Shown piece after piece: positions 51,563 through 60,613 of a DNA stretch of 64,000 bases (position 1 is its first letter; the number at the start of each line of letters is the position of its first letter). The stretch is taken from NCBI GenBank assembly GCA_964455525.1, contig CAYVWR010000001.1:1188397-1252396 (forward strand). The letters are read 5' to 3'. The position numbers and the translations under genes are program-made. Source of the stretch: JAFDZV01 sp964455525. GTDB taxonomy: Bacteria; Bacteroidota; Ignavibacteria; OLB7. Below the pieces are notes generated by a model, which saw only the letters and a program-made list of their open reading frames with translations, had not been told where the DNA came from and searched no databases.

Positions 51563-52428
51563 GTATCTATAATGTCGGTTAGAGCCGGAACGGAAATGCG
51601 CGGAGATAGACGATCGAGCACTGGATCATGGATACCCGATAAGGATCTACCACAGAGAGTGCCAATATCAGAAGGTTCCCCATGATTTGCACCATAAAAG
51701 TGCTTGTAGGAAATCCCTCGGTTCCCCCTGTAGAGCGTTGCCGGATGCCTGTGAATTGCTTGCGATGCCAGCATGTCGGCACCGGCTTGGATCGTTTCGT
51801 CGATACACCAGGCTCATCAGGCACAGCCCCCCTCTTCTTTCGCGGGTAAAGGCCAGCAGGAACCATCCGCTATCACTATGGGATTCGGCAGAAAATGCGC
51901 ACCCAGGCTTTAGGCATGGGAATGCCGGAGACCGGCCATCAGCGCCCATGGGAACCCTGTTGAGGCCCGCTCGGGAATCGTGATGCAGCGCTCCCGATAT
52001 GCCTGACTGTAGAGCCTGCCTAATCAGGAACGTATAGCCGATAACCAACAACACATTCCACAGGCAATTGCCTGCATACCATTGCCATAAGAGAGCATGG
52101 ACCATTGCCCTCCGAAGCCGCCCGGGATCATCGGGATCGCATGGCCGGAAACGGCATCGAGCCGAAGGAAGATACTGCGATTTAGAGGCGAGGCCCATGT
52201 AATACCGGGCGCGATCGCACCCGAATCGTATCGGCGATCGGCCCCCATAGTTTCAGCCGAGAGCATCCCCGGCCAACAATCTGAGCCTATCCTGTGGATA
52301 GATAACGAACACCGGACCTGTAACATTCCGGGTATGATACCATTACCCCCCTGTGCCGACATCAGGACGTGGAGGGAATGTGCAGAGGATTGTGTTCTCT
52401 CCGCGCCCGGCAGCAATCCTTATCAGCA
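51563..52428. other. Long non-coding region
   Basis: About 870 bases between two minus-strand genes. Frames on both strands (for example minus 51668-52198) are open but Cys/Arg/Ser-rich with no start signal or family likeness. I see no RNA gene. It may hold decayed coding sequence. Confidence 0.35.
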
Positions 52429-53043
52429 TCATCCGGCTTCCTGCTTCAGCCTCTCCAGATCGATCTCGGCGAATGCACGGGTATCCGCCTTCAGGATCTT
52501 CTTCATGATCGCAAGCGCATACTCATTATTCTCGACCGTCTGCGAGGCTATACAGTCGTGCGGGATCACCAGACGATAATCCCGCATGTAGGCATCGTTT
52601 GCAGTAAAGAGAACGCAGATATCCCCTGCCATCCCTGTCAAGATCAAGGTTTGTGCGCCAAGATACTCCAGGAGCACCCCCAGCGTTGTGGAGTAGAAGC
52701 CGGAATGTTTGGGCTTCAGCACAAAGTAGTCCTCCGTAGATGGATGTAACTGCTCCACAATCGGCCTGCCCCGCACGTTATCGTTCATGCAATGATCGAC
52801 GAGCTTCGTGAAATCCGACTGCCATTTGCCGAAATTATCGTTGATATAGACGACCGGGACGCCTGCGCTTACCACCTTTTGCTTCAGATCGGCGATGTTT
52901 CGGGCCATTGGCAGAGCATGATGCAGCAGCTTCTCCCCCCCATCGAACTCAAGATCGTTGATAACATCGATAAGCAAGAGCACGACCGACGATTTATCCG
53001 GCGCACTACCATGCAGATCGTCATTGTATCCAGGCATTCCCAT
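52429..53043 (-). CDS. Isochorismatase-family cysteine hydrolase
   Basis: A 204-residue enzyme of the nicotinamidase/isochorismatase fold. The triad is visible: Asp26 in LLLIDVINDLEF, Lys110 in FVLKPKHSGFYSTTL, and Cys143 in LTGMAGDICVLFTANDAY. Such enzymes hydrolyse amides or vinyl ethers (nicotinamide, isochorismate, N-carbamoyl compounds); the substrate is open. The metal-binding Asp-x-His of nicotinamidases is not evident (INDNFGKW), so nicotinamidase is less likely. The frame begins at 53058, but the ATG at 53043 has GGAGG 6 bases upstream and is the better start. The gene stands alone. Confidence 0.9.
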   Translation of the reverse strand: MGMPGYNDDLHGSAPDKSSVVLLLIDVINDLEFDGGEKLLHHALPMARNIADLKQKVVSAGVPVVYINDNFGKWQSDFTKLVDHCMNDNVRGRPIVEQLHPSTEDYFVLKPKHSGFYSTTLGVLLEYLGAQTLILTGMAGDICVLFTANDAYMRDYRLVIPHDCIASQTVENNEYALAIMKKILKADTRAFAEIDLERLKQEAG

Positions 53044-53058
53044 ACCTCTCTCCTCCAT

Positions 53059-53602
53059 TCGTACTAGTGGATGTTCGCATCATATACCATTTGGAAGCAG
53101 CCGGCCAATCATCCGCTGCTCCCAGACATTCCCCCCGATGCCCGGGCTCCCTTACCGTAGGGCAGAAACGGCTTCGTTTGCAGAATCCCTCTCTCATCGT
53201 CATGTCCAGGCCAAGGATCGGCACCAGAAGCACCATGCCGTTCTAGCAAGGCCATCACACCCGGCATGGCCAGGCGCCGCACGCAGGCGTCCTATGCATC
53301 ATCGGAGAATCGCACTGTAGCAGGGCAACAAACCGGCTTGACATCGGCAGAACGCTCTGCTGCGAGCGTCGTAAGGAACGAGGGATCAGACTACGATCAG
53401 AGCATATCCGGCATCGCCATCATGCGACAATCCGCATGCAATGCAGCGACCATACGGAAGGCGATTCCCCGAAAACATATCGGCCCCATCGTATTACCGC
53501 ATCTGCATCGACCATATAGTACAAAACGTTATACGCCACCTGCCGTATTATGATAATTTTGCCTGTTTCCTTACAAGAAAGCCCATCGTTAGCAGGAGTT
53601 CT
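53059..53602. other. Intergenic region upstream of the malic enzyme gene
   Basis: About 540 bases between divergent genes; it should carry both promoters. The malic enzyme frame is open back to 53441 without family likeness. Nothing else recognised. Confidence 0.35.
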
Positions 53603-55870
53603 ATGACGAAACGCGAGGAAGCTCTGGAGTATCACCGTATGGGACGACGTGGCAAGATAGAGGTCGTCTCTACCAAACCGGTCTCGACACAGCACGATCT
53701 GTCACTGGCATACAGCCCCGGCGTAGCCGAACCATGCCGTGAGATCGCCATAGATGAGGAAAAGGTCTACGAATACACTGCAAAGGGAAACCTGGTGGCG
53801 GTGATCTCCAATGGTACCGCCGTGCTGGGCCTTGGCAACATCGGCCCCTCCGCCGGAAAGCCGGTAATGGAGGGCAAAGGGGTACTCTTCAAGAAATTTG
53901 CGGATATCGACGTGTTCGATATCGAGATCACCCCAACCGATACTCAGCAGCTCATCGAAACGATAGCAGCGCTGGAGCCAACATTCGGCGGGATCAATCT
54001 GGAAGATATCAAGGCCCCCGAGTGCTTCGAGGTAGAATCGGCCCTGAAAGAGCGGATGAACATCCCGGTCTTTCATGACGACCAGCATGGCACGGCCATT
54101 ATCTCTGGAGCTGCGCTTATCAACGCGCTAGATATTCAGGGCAAGAAGATCGAGGAGGTCTCGATCATCGTCTCCGGCGCGGGGGCCGCAGCGATAAGCT
54201 GTTCGCGGTTCTATATGCTCCTCGGCGCTCGGCGCGAGAACATCTATATGTGCGATTCCAAAGGCCTCATCCACAGGAACCGCACCGATCTGAACGAGTA
54301 CAAGGCGGAGTTCGCCAACGGCGACGAACACGCCACGCTGGCCGATATAATGGTCGGCTCCGATGTCTTTATTGGTCTGTCGCAGGCTGGTGTCGTCACC
54401 AAAGAGATGATCCTATCGATGGCACCCCGGCCGATCGTCTTCGCGATGGCCAATCCCGACCCGGAGATCGGCTACGAGGAGGCAACCGAGGTACGCAACG
54501 ATATCATCATGGCAACCGGGCGCAGCGACTATCCGAACCAGGTGAACAATGTGCTCGGGTTCCCCTTTCTCTTCCGTGGCGCGCTCGATGTGCGTGCTCG
54601 CGCGATCAACGATGAGATGAAGCTCGCCGCCGCCCATGCCATTGCCAAGCTGGCACGCGAGGAGGTCATCGACTCGGTGATAAGGAGCTACGGCGACAAT
54701 GCTCTTAGCTTCGGCCCGGAGTACATCATCCCGAAGCCGTTCGACCAGCGCGTGCTTCTGTGGGTGGCCCCGGCAGTGGCGCAAGCCGCGATCCAGAGCG
54801 GTGTGGCCCGCAAGCCGATCACGGACTGGGATGCGTACAATGATGAGTTGGAGACACGGCTCGGGAAATCGCGTGGTTTCATGGTCCCCATCATCAACCA
54901 GACACAATCGCGCCGACCGCTGAAACGGATCGTGCTTCCAGAGGGTGAGGAAGTGCAGATGCTGCGTACGGCACAACGGCTTGTCGAAGAGGGCATCTGC
55001 CAGCCGGTTCTTCTTGGCAGGCCAAACCTTATGGCCGACCTTGCGTCGCAGCATCATATCGACCTCTCGGGAGTGGAACAGGTAAACCCGATGGAGGATG
55101 AGCGAAGGTTCCCCTATCATCAGGAGCTGTTTCGGATACGAGGACGCAAAGGGGTAAGCGAAGCAACTGCCCGGCGATTGCTACAACGGACGATGCACTT
55201 CGGCCTGATGATGGTGCGCCAGGGAGATGCCGATGGCCTGGTAGCAGGAACATCCATCTCCTATCCTGATGTCATCCGTCCCGCACTTCAGGTGGTCGGG
55301 CGTGACAACCGGTATTCCCGGGTGGCAGGACTGTATGTTATCATGCCGAAATCGGGGGGCACGTACTTCCTGGCCGATACAACCGTCAATATAGACCCGG
55401 GAGCCGAGGAGCTTGCGGAAATTGCCCTGATGGCAGCAGAGACGGCACGCAGGTTTGGTGCCGACCCACGGGTGGCAATGCTTTCCTTCTCGAACTTCGG
55501 CGATTCGAAGCACCCGAGCGCCGTCAAGATGCGGCGTGCCACGGAGCTGGTGAAATCGAAGCACCCGGATCTGCTTGTCGATGGAGAAATGCATGCCGAT
55601 GTAGCCGTGGTAGGAGATATGATGGATACCTTCTTTCCATTCAGCACGCTTTCGGGCAATCCGGCCAATGTGCTGATCTTCCCCAATATCGATGCTGGCA
55701 ACATCGCGTATAAATTGCTGATGCGCATTGGCGAGTGTGAGGCGATCGGCCCCATTCTGATGGGAATGAACAAGCCGGTCCATGTGATCCAGAACTCAAG
55801 CCAGGTACAGGATATCGTCAATATGGTCGCGATCACGGTTACCGAGGCCTGGAACCGGTCCTCCGATTGA
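53603..55870 (+). CDS. maeB: NADP-dependent malic enzyme, MaeB type
   Basis: A 755-residue two-domain enzyme that decarboxylates malate to pyruvate with NADP. The N-terminal malic domain (about 1-430) has LSLAYSPGVAEPC with the catalytic Tyr, the Lys and metal site in GGINLEDIKAPECFEVE, FHDDQHGTAI, and the Rossmann motif SGAGAAAISC. The C-terminal half (from about 435) resembles phosphate acetyltransferase (RIVLPEGEEVQMLRTA, GDADGLVAGTSISYPDVIRPAL, SKHPSAVKMRRA); in MaeB this part is usually regulatory and responds to acetyl-CoA. Length matches the family. The ATG at 53603 has GCAGGAG upstream. It supplies pyruvate and NADPH. Confidence 0.95.
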   Translation: MTKREEALEYHRMGRRGKIEVVSTKPVSTQHDLSLAYSPGVAEPCREIAIDEEKVYEYTAKGNLVAVISNGTAVLGLGNIGPSAGKPVMEGKGVLFKKFADIDVFDIEITPTDTQQLIETIAALEPTFGGINLEDIKAPECFEVESALKERMNIPVFHDDQHGTAIISGAALINALDIQGKKIEEVSIIVSGAGAAAISCSRFYMLLGARRENIYMCDSKGLIHRNRTDLNEYKAEFANGDEHATLADIMVGSDVFIGLSQAGVVTKEMILSMAPRPIVFAMANPDPEIGYEEATEVRNDIIMATGRSDYPNQVNNVLGFPFLFRGALDVRARAINDEMKLAAAHAIAKLAREEVIDSVIRSYGDNALSFGPEYIIPKPFDQRVLLWVAPAVAQAAIQSGVARKPITDWDAYNDELETRLGKSRGFMVPIINQTQSRRPLKRIVLPEGEEVQMLRTAQRLVEEGICQPVLLGRPNLMADLASQHHIDLSGVEQVNPMEDERRFPYHQELFRIRGRKGVSEATARRLLQRTMHFGLMMVRQGDADGLVAGTSISYPDVIRPALQVVGRDNRYSRVAGLYVIMPKSGGTYFLADTTVNIDPGAEELAEIALMAAETARRFGADPRVAMLSFSNFGDSKHPSAVKMRRATELVKSKHPDLLVDGEMHADVAVVGDMMDTFFPFSTLSGNPANVLIFPNIDAGNIAYKLLMRIGECEAIGPILMGMNKPVHVIQNSSQVQDIVNMVAITVTEAWNRSSD

Positions 55871-56039
55871 ATCTGTGCCGGTTCCACCTTGCAGATCGTA
55901 CAATCCAGGACACAAGGCGCCTGACGGCTGGAACAGAGCATTCCGCCATGCGGCAACACACCCCGCGTGGCGGAATTATATAGACACCTTTCATGAAGGT
56001 CTAACCTTTCCTTCCATCCCTCCGTTAATCCCAGTGAAG

Positions 56040-56060
56040 GCCGATCTGGCATCGGCTTTT
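56040..56060 (+). terminator. Terminator-like hairpin before the sigma gene
   Basis: GCCGAT (56040-56045) and ATCGGC (56051-56056) flank a 5-base loop and are followed by TTTT. It lies about 170 bases past the malic enzyme stop and 80 before the sigma factor start. Confidence 0.5.
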
Positions 56061-56138
56061 ACCGGAGACGGGACGGGAGAACACAGAAGGAACAGAAGAT
56101 CCTTCTCTCCTTGAACGACCAAGCTCGGCGGAACCGTT

Positions 56139-56687
56139 TTGGCAACGAAAAGCTCCAAGCAGTCGGCGATCTCCGATGATGAATTGCTCCGCCAGGTAGC
56201 TGCTGGCGATAAGCAGTCGTTCCTGTTGCTCTACAACCGCTATCGCGAGAAGCTCTTCACCTACTGTTGTAGGATGATAAGCGACCGTGAACGCGCCAAG
56301 GATGCAATGCAGGAGGCGTTGTTAAAGGCGTACCAGAACGCTGGAATGTATCAGGAAGGGACGAATGTGGCGGCGTGGCTGTTCCGGTTGACCCGCAATG
56401 TCTGCATCGACATGATTCGTGCCCGCAAGGAACATGATTCGATCGACGAGGTACAGCTTCCGGCTCAGGAAGGCACCCCGGATGTAATGTTGCAGGATGC
56501 CCTGACCGAGGAGATCGAACGTCTCCCCGACATCTATCGCGAAGCGGTTGTGCTCCGTGATGTTCAAGGACACTCCTACGACGAGATAGCCAAGATCACC
56601 GGCACTGCCATCTCAACGGTGAAGTTCCGGATCTTCAAGGCCCGTGATACGCTCCGGCAACGTTTAGCCCTTTATCTCAAAGACTAA
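56139..56687 (+). CDS. ECF-type RNA polymerase sigma factor
   Basis: A 182-residue sigma factor. Region 2: SFLLLYNRYREKLFTYCCRMI, DRERAKDAMQEALLKAYQNA and VAAWLFRLTRNVCIDMIRARKE. Region 4: LPDIYREAVVLRDVQGHSYDEIAKITGTAISTVKFRIFKARDTLRQRL. The order is complete with no extra domains. The TTG start at 56139 is preceded by GGCGGA. The stop TAA overlaps the ATG of the anti-sigma gene by one base (TAATG), which implies coupled translation and a sigma/anti-sigma pair. The pair converges on the usher operon, but no link is shown beyond position. Confidence 0.94.
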   Translation: MATKSSKQSAISDDELLRQVAAGDKQSFLLLYNRYREKLFTYCCRMISDRERAKDAMQEALLKAYQNAGMYQEGTNVAAWLFRLTRNVCIDMIRARKEHDSIDEVQLPAQEGTPDVMLQDALTEEIERLPDIYREAVVLRDVQGHSYDEIAKITGTAISTVKFRIFKARDTLRQRLALYLKD

Positions 56688-57292
56688 TGAACGAGGAACT
56701 ACATCATCTGCTTGACGGTGATCTCCCTGATGGAGCATCGGCGGAGCTGTTCCGCTCTCTGGCAGGGAGTGGAGAGCACCGCGAGCTTTTCCGCGAGCAG
56801 GTGAGACTCCAGGGTGCGCTCTATCGCAATGAATGCCATGGAGCGATGACTGCCGACGAAGAGATGGAGATGCTCTCACGTATGGGCGAGGCCATTGATG
56901 TCAAGCCAAGGGCGAGCACAGGGCGAAAAGCGTCACCGCTGGCGTTTATGCTGCTCGGCATCGGGCTACTGATCGGCGGCGGGGCAGGCTATATGGCCGG
57001 TGAGAATGGCAGTGGGAAGGATTCAGCGGTTTCCACGGCGCCCCCCTACCAGGCACCGGCGCAGCAAACCTTGCAGCAGGACCTCCCCCTGGCAATCAAC
57101 CGCGACTCAATCGTGGCAGCCATTCGTGATTCGGTGACGCATGCGATGAATACTCCGCAGAACCAGAGTGCGGCAAAGCGGAAGGTCCGACCCACCAACA
57201 GGGGATCAGCCGTCGATGACGATCCAACCGGGGCAAAGGCAGCGCAACGGCTTGCAAAAGAGAAAGCTGAGCAAAGCCAGAAAAACGAGTAG
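56687..57292 (+). CDS. Membrane-anchored anti-sigma factor
   Basis: A 201-residue protein translationally coupled to the preceding ECF sigma factor. The N-terminal cytoplasmic part (MNEELHHLLDGDLPDGASAELF, LFREQVRLQGALYR) is the same type of short helical domain as in the other anti-sigma protein of this window; it lacks the His-x3-Cys-x2-Cys zinc motif. One membrane helix follows (about residues 84-104, SPLAFMLLGIGLLIGGGAGYMA). The periplasmic tail is about 95 residues, Gln/Ala/Lys-rich and disordered, with RDSIVAAIRDSVTHAM as a possible amphipathic helix. Unlike the other protein it has no barrel domain, so its signal must come through a separate partner. Confidence 0.85.
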   Translation: MNEELHHLLDGDLPDGASAELFRSLAGSGEHRELFREQVRLQGALYRNECHGAMTADEEMEMLSRMGEAIDVKPRASTGRKASPLAFMLLGIGLLIGGGAGYMAGENGSGKDSAVSTAPPYQAPAQQTLQQDLPLAINRDSIVAAIRDSVTHAMNTPQNQSAAKRKVRPTNRGSAVDDDPTGAKAAQRLAKEKAEQSQKNE

Positions 57293-57314
57293 AAGAGGTA
57301 CAGACACATAGGTC

Positions 57315-57417
57315 GGCTTATGCCGCCAGCCAGCATAAAGCAGCCTGGCGGCATAAGCCTTCTCTCGAAGAAGGGATAGACGCCTGTGGTGGTGCGTCCA
57401 TCCCTTCTTCCTTTATC
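57315..57417. terminator. Two tandem hairpins between convergent operons
   Basis: GGCTTATGCCGCCAG (57315-57329) and CTGGCGGCATAAGCC (57345-57359) are perfect 15-base arms. GAAGAAGGGATAGACGC (57367-57383) pairs with GCGTCCATCCCTTCTTC (57394-57410) with one mismatch and is followed by CTTTATCC. They separate the anti-sigma gene (plus) from the usher gene (minus) and can insulate both. Confidence 0.8.
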
Positions 57418-57452
57418 CGCCCCCCTATGCCCTATCGTAGAGCTGCAACCTG

Positions 57453-60065
57453 TTAGGGCAGGCGTGTCAGCGTCACCGGCGGAAGACGATCGCTTGTACC
57501 ATCAAGCACGATTTCATCTTCGGCGGCAGCGGATACGGCAAGACGCCGTGCAACAAGCTGCGCGCTATCGAACCGCAACCGATATCGTCCCTGCGCCACT
57601 CCTGCAATCAGTATCGTCCCATCGGAAAATGTCTCCCCATCATAATAGGCCCCCGATGCCTCGGACACCAGCAGCACACGCAAGCCGTTGACAGACGATG
57701 AGGCGACCGTTCTGGTTGCGCCATCAGGCCGCTTCTCCTCCACCATACACTTCCCAGTCACATCCATACCGGGGCGATAGGGCACATCGACCGTTGCGAC
57801 CGAGCTTGGCAACAGGTAGAGACGATGCAGCAGCCGACCGGGATACAGCCCTTCGGCAGCATGTTCCCAGCGATCCACTTCGATATGCCATTCCATATTC
57901 GGCGTCAGGGATGTAAAGACGCCATCCGGCGACTGCATCCGCATGGCTCCCATAATCAGGCTGGCCCGGGGAGCCGGCAGATCCTCTTCTCCAGCATCGC
58001 GTACCCCATTACCGTTATCATCACGAAAGGCGCGGACCATGATCGCAGACATCCCGACCGCATACTCCGATAATGGAGTGACGCCAGCAGCGGAGACCAG
58101 CGCACTGCCCCGCGCCATTGTCGACACCGACGTTATGCCCTGCTCTCTGCCAACAGCGAAGAAAAGACGCGCTGGCGAGAACTGCAATTCCAGCTGTGCT
58201 CTCAGCAGCCCGCGTTTCCAATCGAGATCGGGAACGGAGTAACCAAGCCCCAGGGCAACGTACTTATTGATGCGAGCATAGCCATACAGATCGAGCCGCT
58301 CCAGCTTCTGGCGCACATGATTGTAAACGCCTTCTCCCTTCAGCAATGTCCCAACAAACGGCGTGGCGATCACCTGTGCCCCACTTCTGACCTCCACACG
58401 CCTGGGTGGCTCGCTCTGCGCCCTGCTGCTATCCTGCAACCACGCGACATCGGCCGAGGCTATGAAGTTCAATCCACCAAGATAGCCGGAAATCCTTGGC
58501 AGTAGCCCCATCTTATACCATCCATTCCGCCGTTCGAGCACCCCGGCACCACTAAATGAGATGCCCCCCATCGGCACCGTCCCTTCAAGCCGCCCCCGGA
58601 ACGAGCGTGCATCGAGCGTCATCGAGTCGATGCCGCCACGCACTACTACATTTTCGGGAGAGATCGTATAGAACTCTCCTCCCACAAGTTCCGAACGTAG
58701 CCCATAGTGAAGGGTAACCGTGCTGGATGAACCAAGCCAGGCTGTCGCCGAGGCCCGCATCGCAATGCTATCGGAAACAGGCTCGCGCAATGCAGCGCCC
58801 CGCATCTCTGCCTCGGCCGCCAGCGTCAACCTCCTGGTCACCCCAAAACCGATACGTCCCTCCGCACCAAACGGTGACGTCTCTGCAAATCGTGCAGAGC
58901 TTCCGCGCATTGTATACTGCACCTCCCCAGCCGGAAGGATACCGGAGCTGAGCTGCACACGAACGGCCTCGGTAATAACCTCGCCATAGGGGCCGATAAA
59001 CTTCAGGGTTCGATCGACAAGCCCGTAGCCAACCGGCACATCAAAGTGATAATAACCAAGGCTATCGGCCTGTACTACATCCATAACCCGAACCCCGTTA
59101 TACAACTCCACAGTCCATCCCGGCCTTGTCTGCCCCCTGATATCATGCTCGCCAACAAAGCTTCGCGTGGCAAGCGGGACATTTGACAGCTCAAGGCCAT
59201 ATCCATATGTCCCGGCTGCGGATATCGTTCCGAGCACAGCACGGCGCATCAGCGGAAATTCCGGCGCATAGTAGCTCCAGTTCCACCGGTCGAGCGTCAC
59301 ACCCGGAGTTCCATGGGTTGTGCGTACGGTCCCACCGGATACGCCAAGCTCCAGTTCACCGAACAGAACCCCCCCACCAAGCGTCAGATTTCCCGATCCT
59401 ATGTTTCTGCCAGAGTAGATCGAATGTGTCAGCGTCCAGTCGATAATCGGAGCACCAAGGAGACGTCTGTGTGGCGAGGCGGATTCAAGCAACGAGAATG
59501 GGCTTCCGTCATCCGCCCACGCCATCGACGAGCGGCCACGGCGGCGACTCCATTGTACAACCGGGAGCCTTTCATCAGCGCCAACCGTCAAGGTAAGACG
59601 GGAGAGATCAAACCGTGCAGTAAGATTCAGCAACGAGAACAGGAGCGTATGGCGGATATAGATCTCCCCACCCACCAGCCGCACATCAGCGTCCAGAAAA
59701 GGAATGCTCACGGCACCACGGCGTGCAACCCTATCGGTACGAGAGATCAGAAACGGCTCCGCAGCCGGGAAGAGGCCTTCCAGAATCATATTATCGGAGG
59801 AGACAGACGCCTGGATATGAAGGAAATCGCAGAGGACGAGGTAGGGAAGGAAAAGCGTATCGGCGGCATATTGGGCTACGATATCCTGTGCGGCAACGCC
59901 GGGAACCTCGAGCAGCACAACCCCCTCATCCAGGGGGACAAAAATACCGACACCAGCATCGTCGTGGAGATCATCCGAAGACTCTACCACAGGGCCACCA
60001 CCGTGGCTCATTGCCACAGCGGTGAGAGCGACCATGAACACAGCTATGGTAAAGATATCTCTCAC
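57453..60065 (-). CDS. Outer-membrane usher-like protein of a chaperone-usher system
   Basis: An 870-residue exported protein (signal peptide about 1-19, IFTIAVFMVALTAVAMS). In place of the normal usher N-domain is a diverged region up to about 170. Residues about 312-368 carry the most usher-like segment: TRPGWTVELYNGVRVMDVV, DSLGYYHFDVPVGYGLVDR and LKFIGPYGEVITE, which match the PGW-x-VELYxNG, GxYxFxxVPxxYG and GPxGE positions of PapC/FimD-family ushers. A long beta-barrel-like run follows. Residues about 677-706 (VRAFRDDNGNGVRDAGEEDLP) match the DxNxNGxxDxGE stretch near ends of some archaic ushers. The GTG start at 60065 overlaps the DUF4402 stop by four bases (GTGA), so translation is coupled. 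Assignment is by motif and neighbours. Confidence 0.75.
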   Translation of the reverse strand: MRDIFTIAVFMVALTAVAMSHGGGPVVESSDDLHDDAGVGIFVPLDEGVVLLEVPGVAAQDIVAQYAADTLFLPYLVLCDFLHIQASVSSDNMILEGLFPAAEPFLISRTDRVARRGAVSIPFLDADVRLVGGEIYIRHTLLFSLLNLTARFDLSRLTLTVGADERLPVVQWSRRRGRSSMAWADDGSPFSLLESASPHRRLLGAPIIDWTLTHSIYSGRNIGSGNLTLGGGVLFGELELGVSGGTVRTTHGTPGVTLDRWNWSYYAPEFPLMRRAVLGTISAAGTYGYGLELSNVPLATRSFVGEHDIRGQTRPGWTVELYNGVRVMDVVQADSLGYYHFDVPVGYGLVDRTLKFIGPYGEVITEAVRVQLSSGILPAGEVQYTMRGSSARFAETSPFGAEGRIGFGVTRRLTLAAEAEMRGAALREPVSDSIAMRASATAWLGSSSTVTLHYGLRSELVGGEFYTISPENVVVRGGIDSMTLDARSFRGRLEGTVPMGGISFSGAGVLERRNGWYKMGLLPRISGYLGGLNFIASADVAWLQDSSRAQSEPPRRVEVRSGAQVIATPFVGTLLKGEGVYNHVRQKLERLDLYGYARINKYVALGLGYSVPDLDWKRGLLRAQLELQFSPARLFFAVGREQGITSVSTMARGSALVSAAGVTPLSEYAVGMSAIMVRAFRDDNGNGVRDAGEEDLPAPRASLIMGAMRMQSPDGVFTSLTPNMEWHIEVDRWEHAAEGLYPGRLLHRLYLLPSSVATVDVPYRPGMDVTGKCMVEEKRPDGATRTVASSSVNGLRVLLVSEASGAYYDGETFSDGTILIAGVAQGRYRLRFDSAQLVARRLAVSAAAEDEIVLDGTSDRLPPVTLTRLP

Positions 60066-60613
60066 CGATACTCCGCTGTCAGCGTCACAGTGCCATTATA
60101 ATCACCACGTTGCTGGCGAGCACCGCTCGTAAGACTGCCGCCGATCCGTACATGGATAACTCCCCTTCCATTTTCTCCGACCGGGAATTTGGTATCCTGA
60201 TACAGAGTTCCGGTAGAAAATGTATACCATGAACTCCCACCATCGAGGCTATAGGCACATCCGGAATTGGCTACCGTAAAAGAGCATGTGCGATCCGCAT
60301 TGTTGCTGCTAGCACCAGCATTGGTGACAAGATCGGAGACCGATATGGTCAGCCGTACATCCTTACCACTATCGCCAGCAACAATGAAATGGGCAGCAGC
60401 GCCTGACACATAATCAACGGCAAATTCGCCGGAGCGCGGCAGGATACCAAAATTGAGGTTGCTTGATCCACCAATCGTGATATCTGTCTGAGCAAAGGCA
60501 GAGGATACAGCAAACAGGAAAGAAACGGCAAGAAGCAGAATGCCTGACAGCACTTCCGCTTCGGTAACGATACGAACGCCGGATGCAGGTGATTTACTCT
60601 CTGGCCTGGACAT
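60062..60613 (-). CDS. DUF4402 surface subunit, second copy
   Basis: A 183-residue exported protein. The hydrophobic segment GILLLAVSFLFAVSSAFA (about 24-41) is a signal peptide; the first 20 residues are a long polar lead, and a GTG at 60553 would give a shorter start. The mature part is DUF4402-like: TIGGSSNLNFGILPRSGEF, a Ser/Thr/Gly-rich beta-domain, and the ending IHVRIGGSLTSGARQQRGDYNGTVTLTAEYR, which matches the other DUF4402 protein (GGSVSPTATQQRGDYSG). CYS pair: FTVANSGCAYSL and DRTC. Its start lies 20 bases inside the chaperone gene and its end overlaps the usher. As a single copy between chaperone and usher it could be a tip or adaptor subunit. Confidence 0.8.
   Translation of the reverse strand: MSRPESKSPASGVRIVTEAEVLSGILLLAVSFLFAVSSAFAQTDITIGGSSNLNFGILPRSGEFAVDYVSGAAAHFIVAGDSGKDVRLTISVSDLVTNAGASSNNADRTCSFTVANSGCAYSLDGGSSWYTFSTGTLYQDTKFPVGENGRGVIHVRIGGSLTSGARQQRGDYNGTVTLTAEYR

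Noticed and set aside
51668..52198. A 176-codon minus-strand frame in the gap after the isochorismatase gene
   Set aside because: Ser/Cys/Arg-rich with no motif or ribosome-binding site; could be decayed sequence but not supportable as a gene.
52296..52310. A DnaA-box-like sequence (TGTGGATAG)
   Set aside because: A single site with a mismatch and no companions; expected by chance in a window this long.
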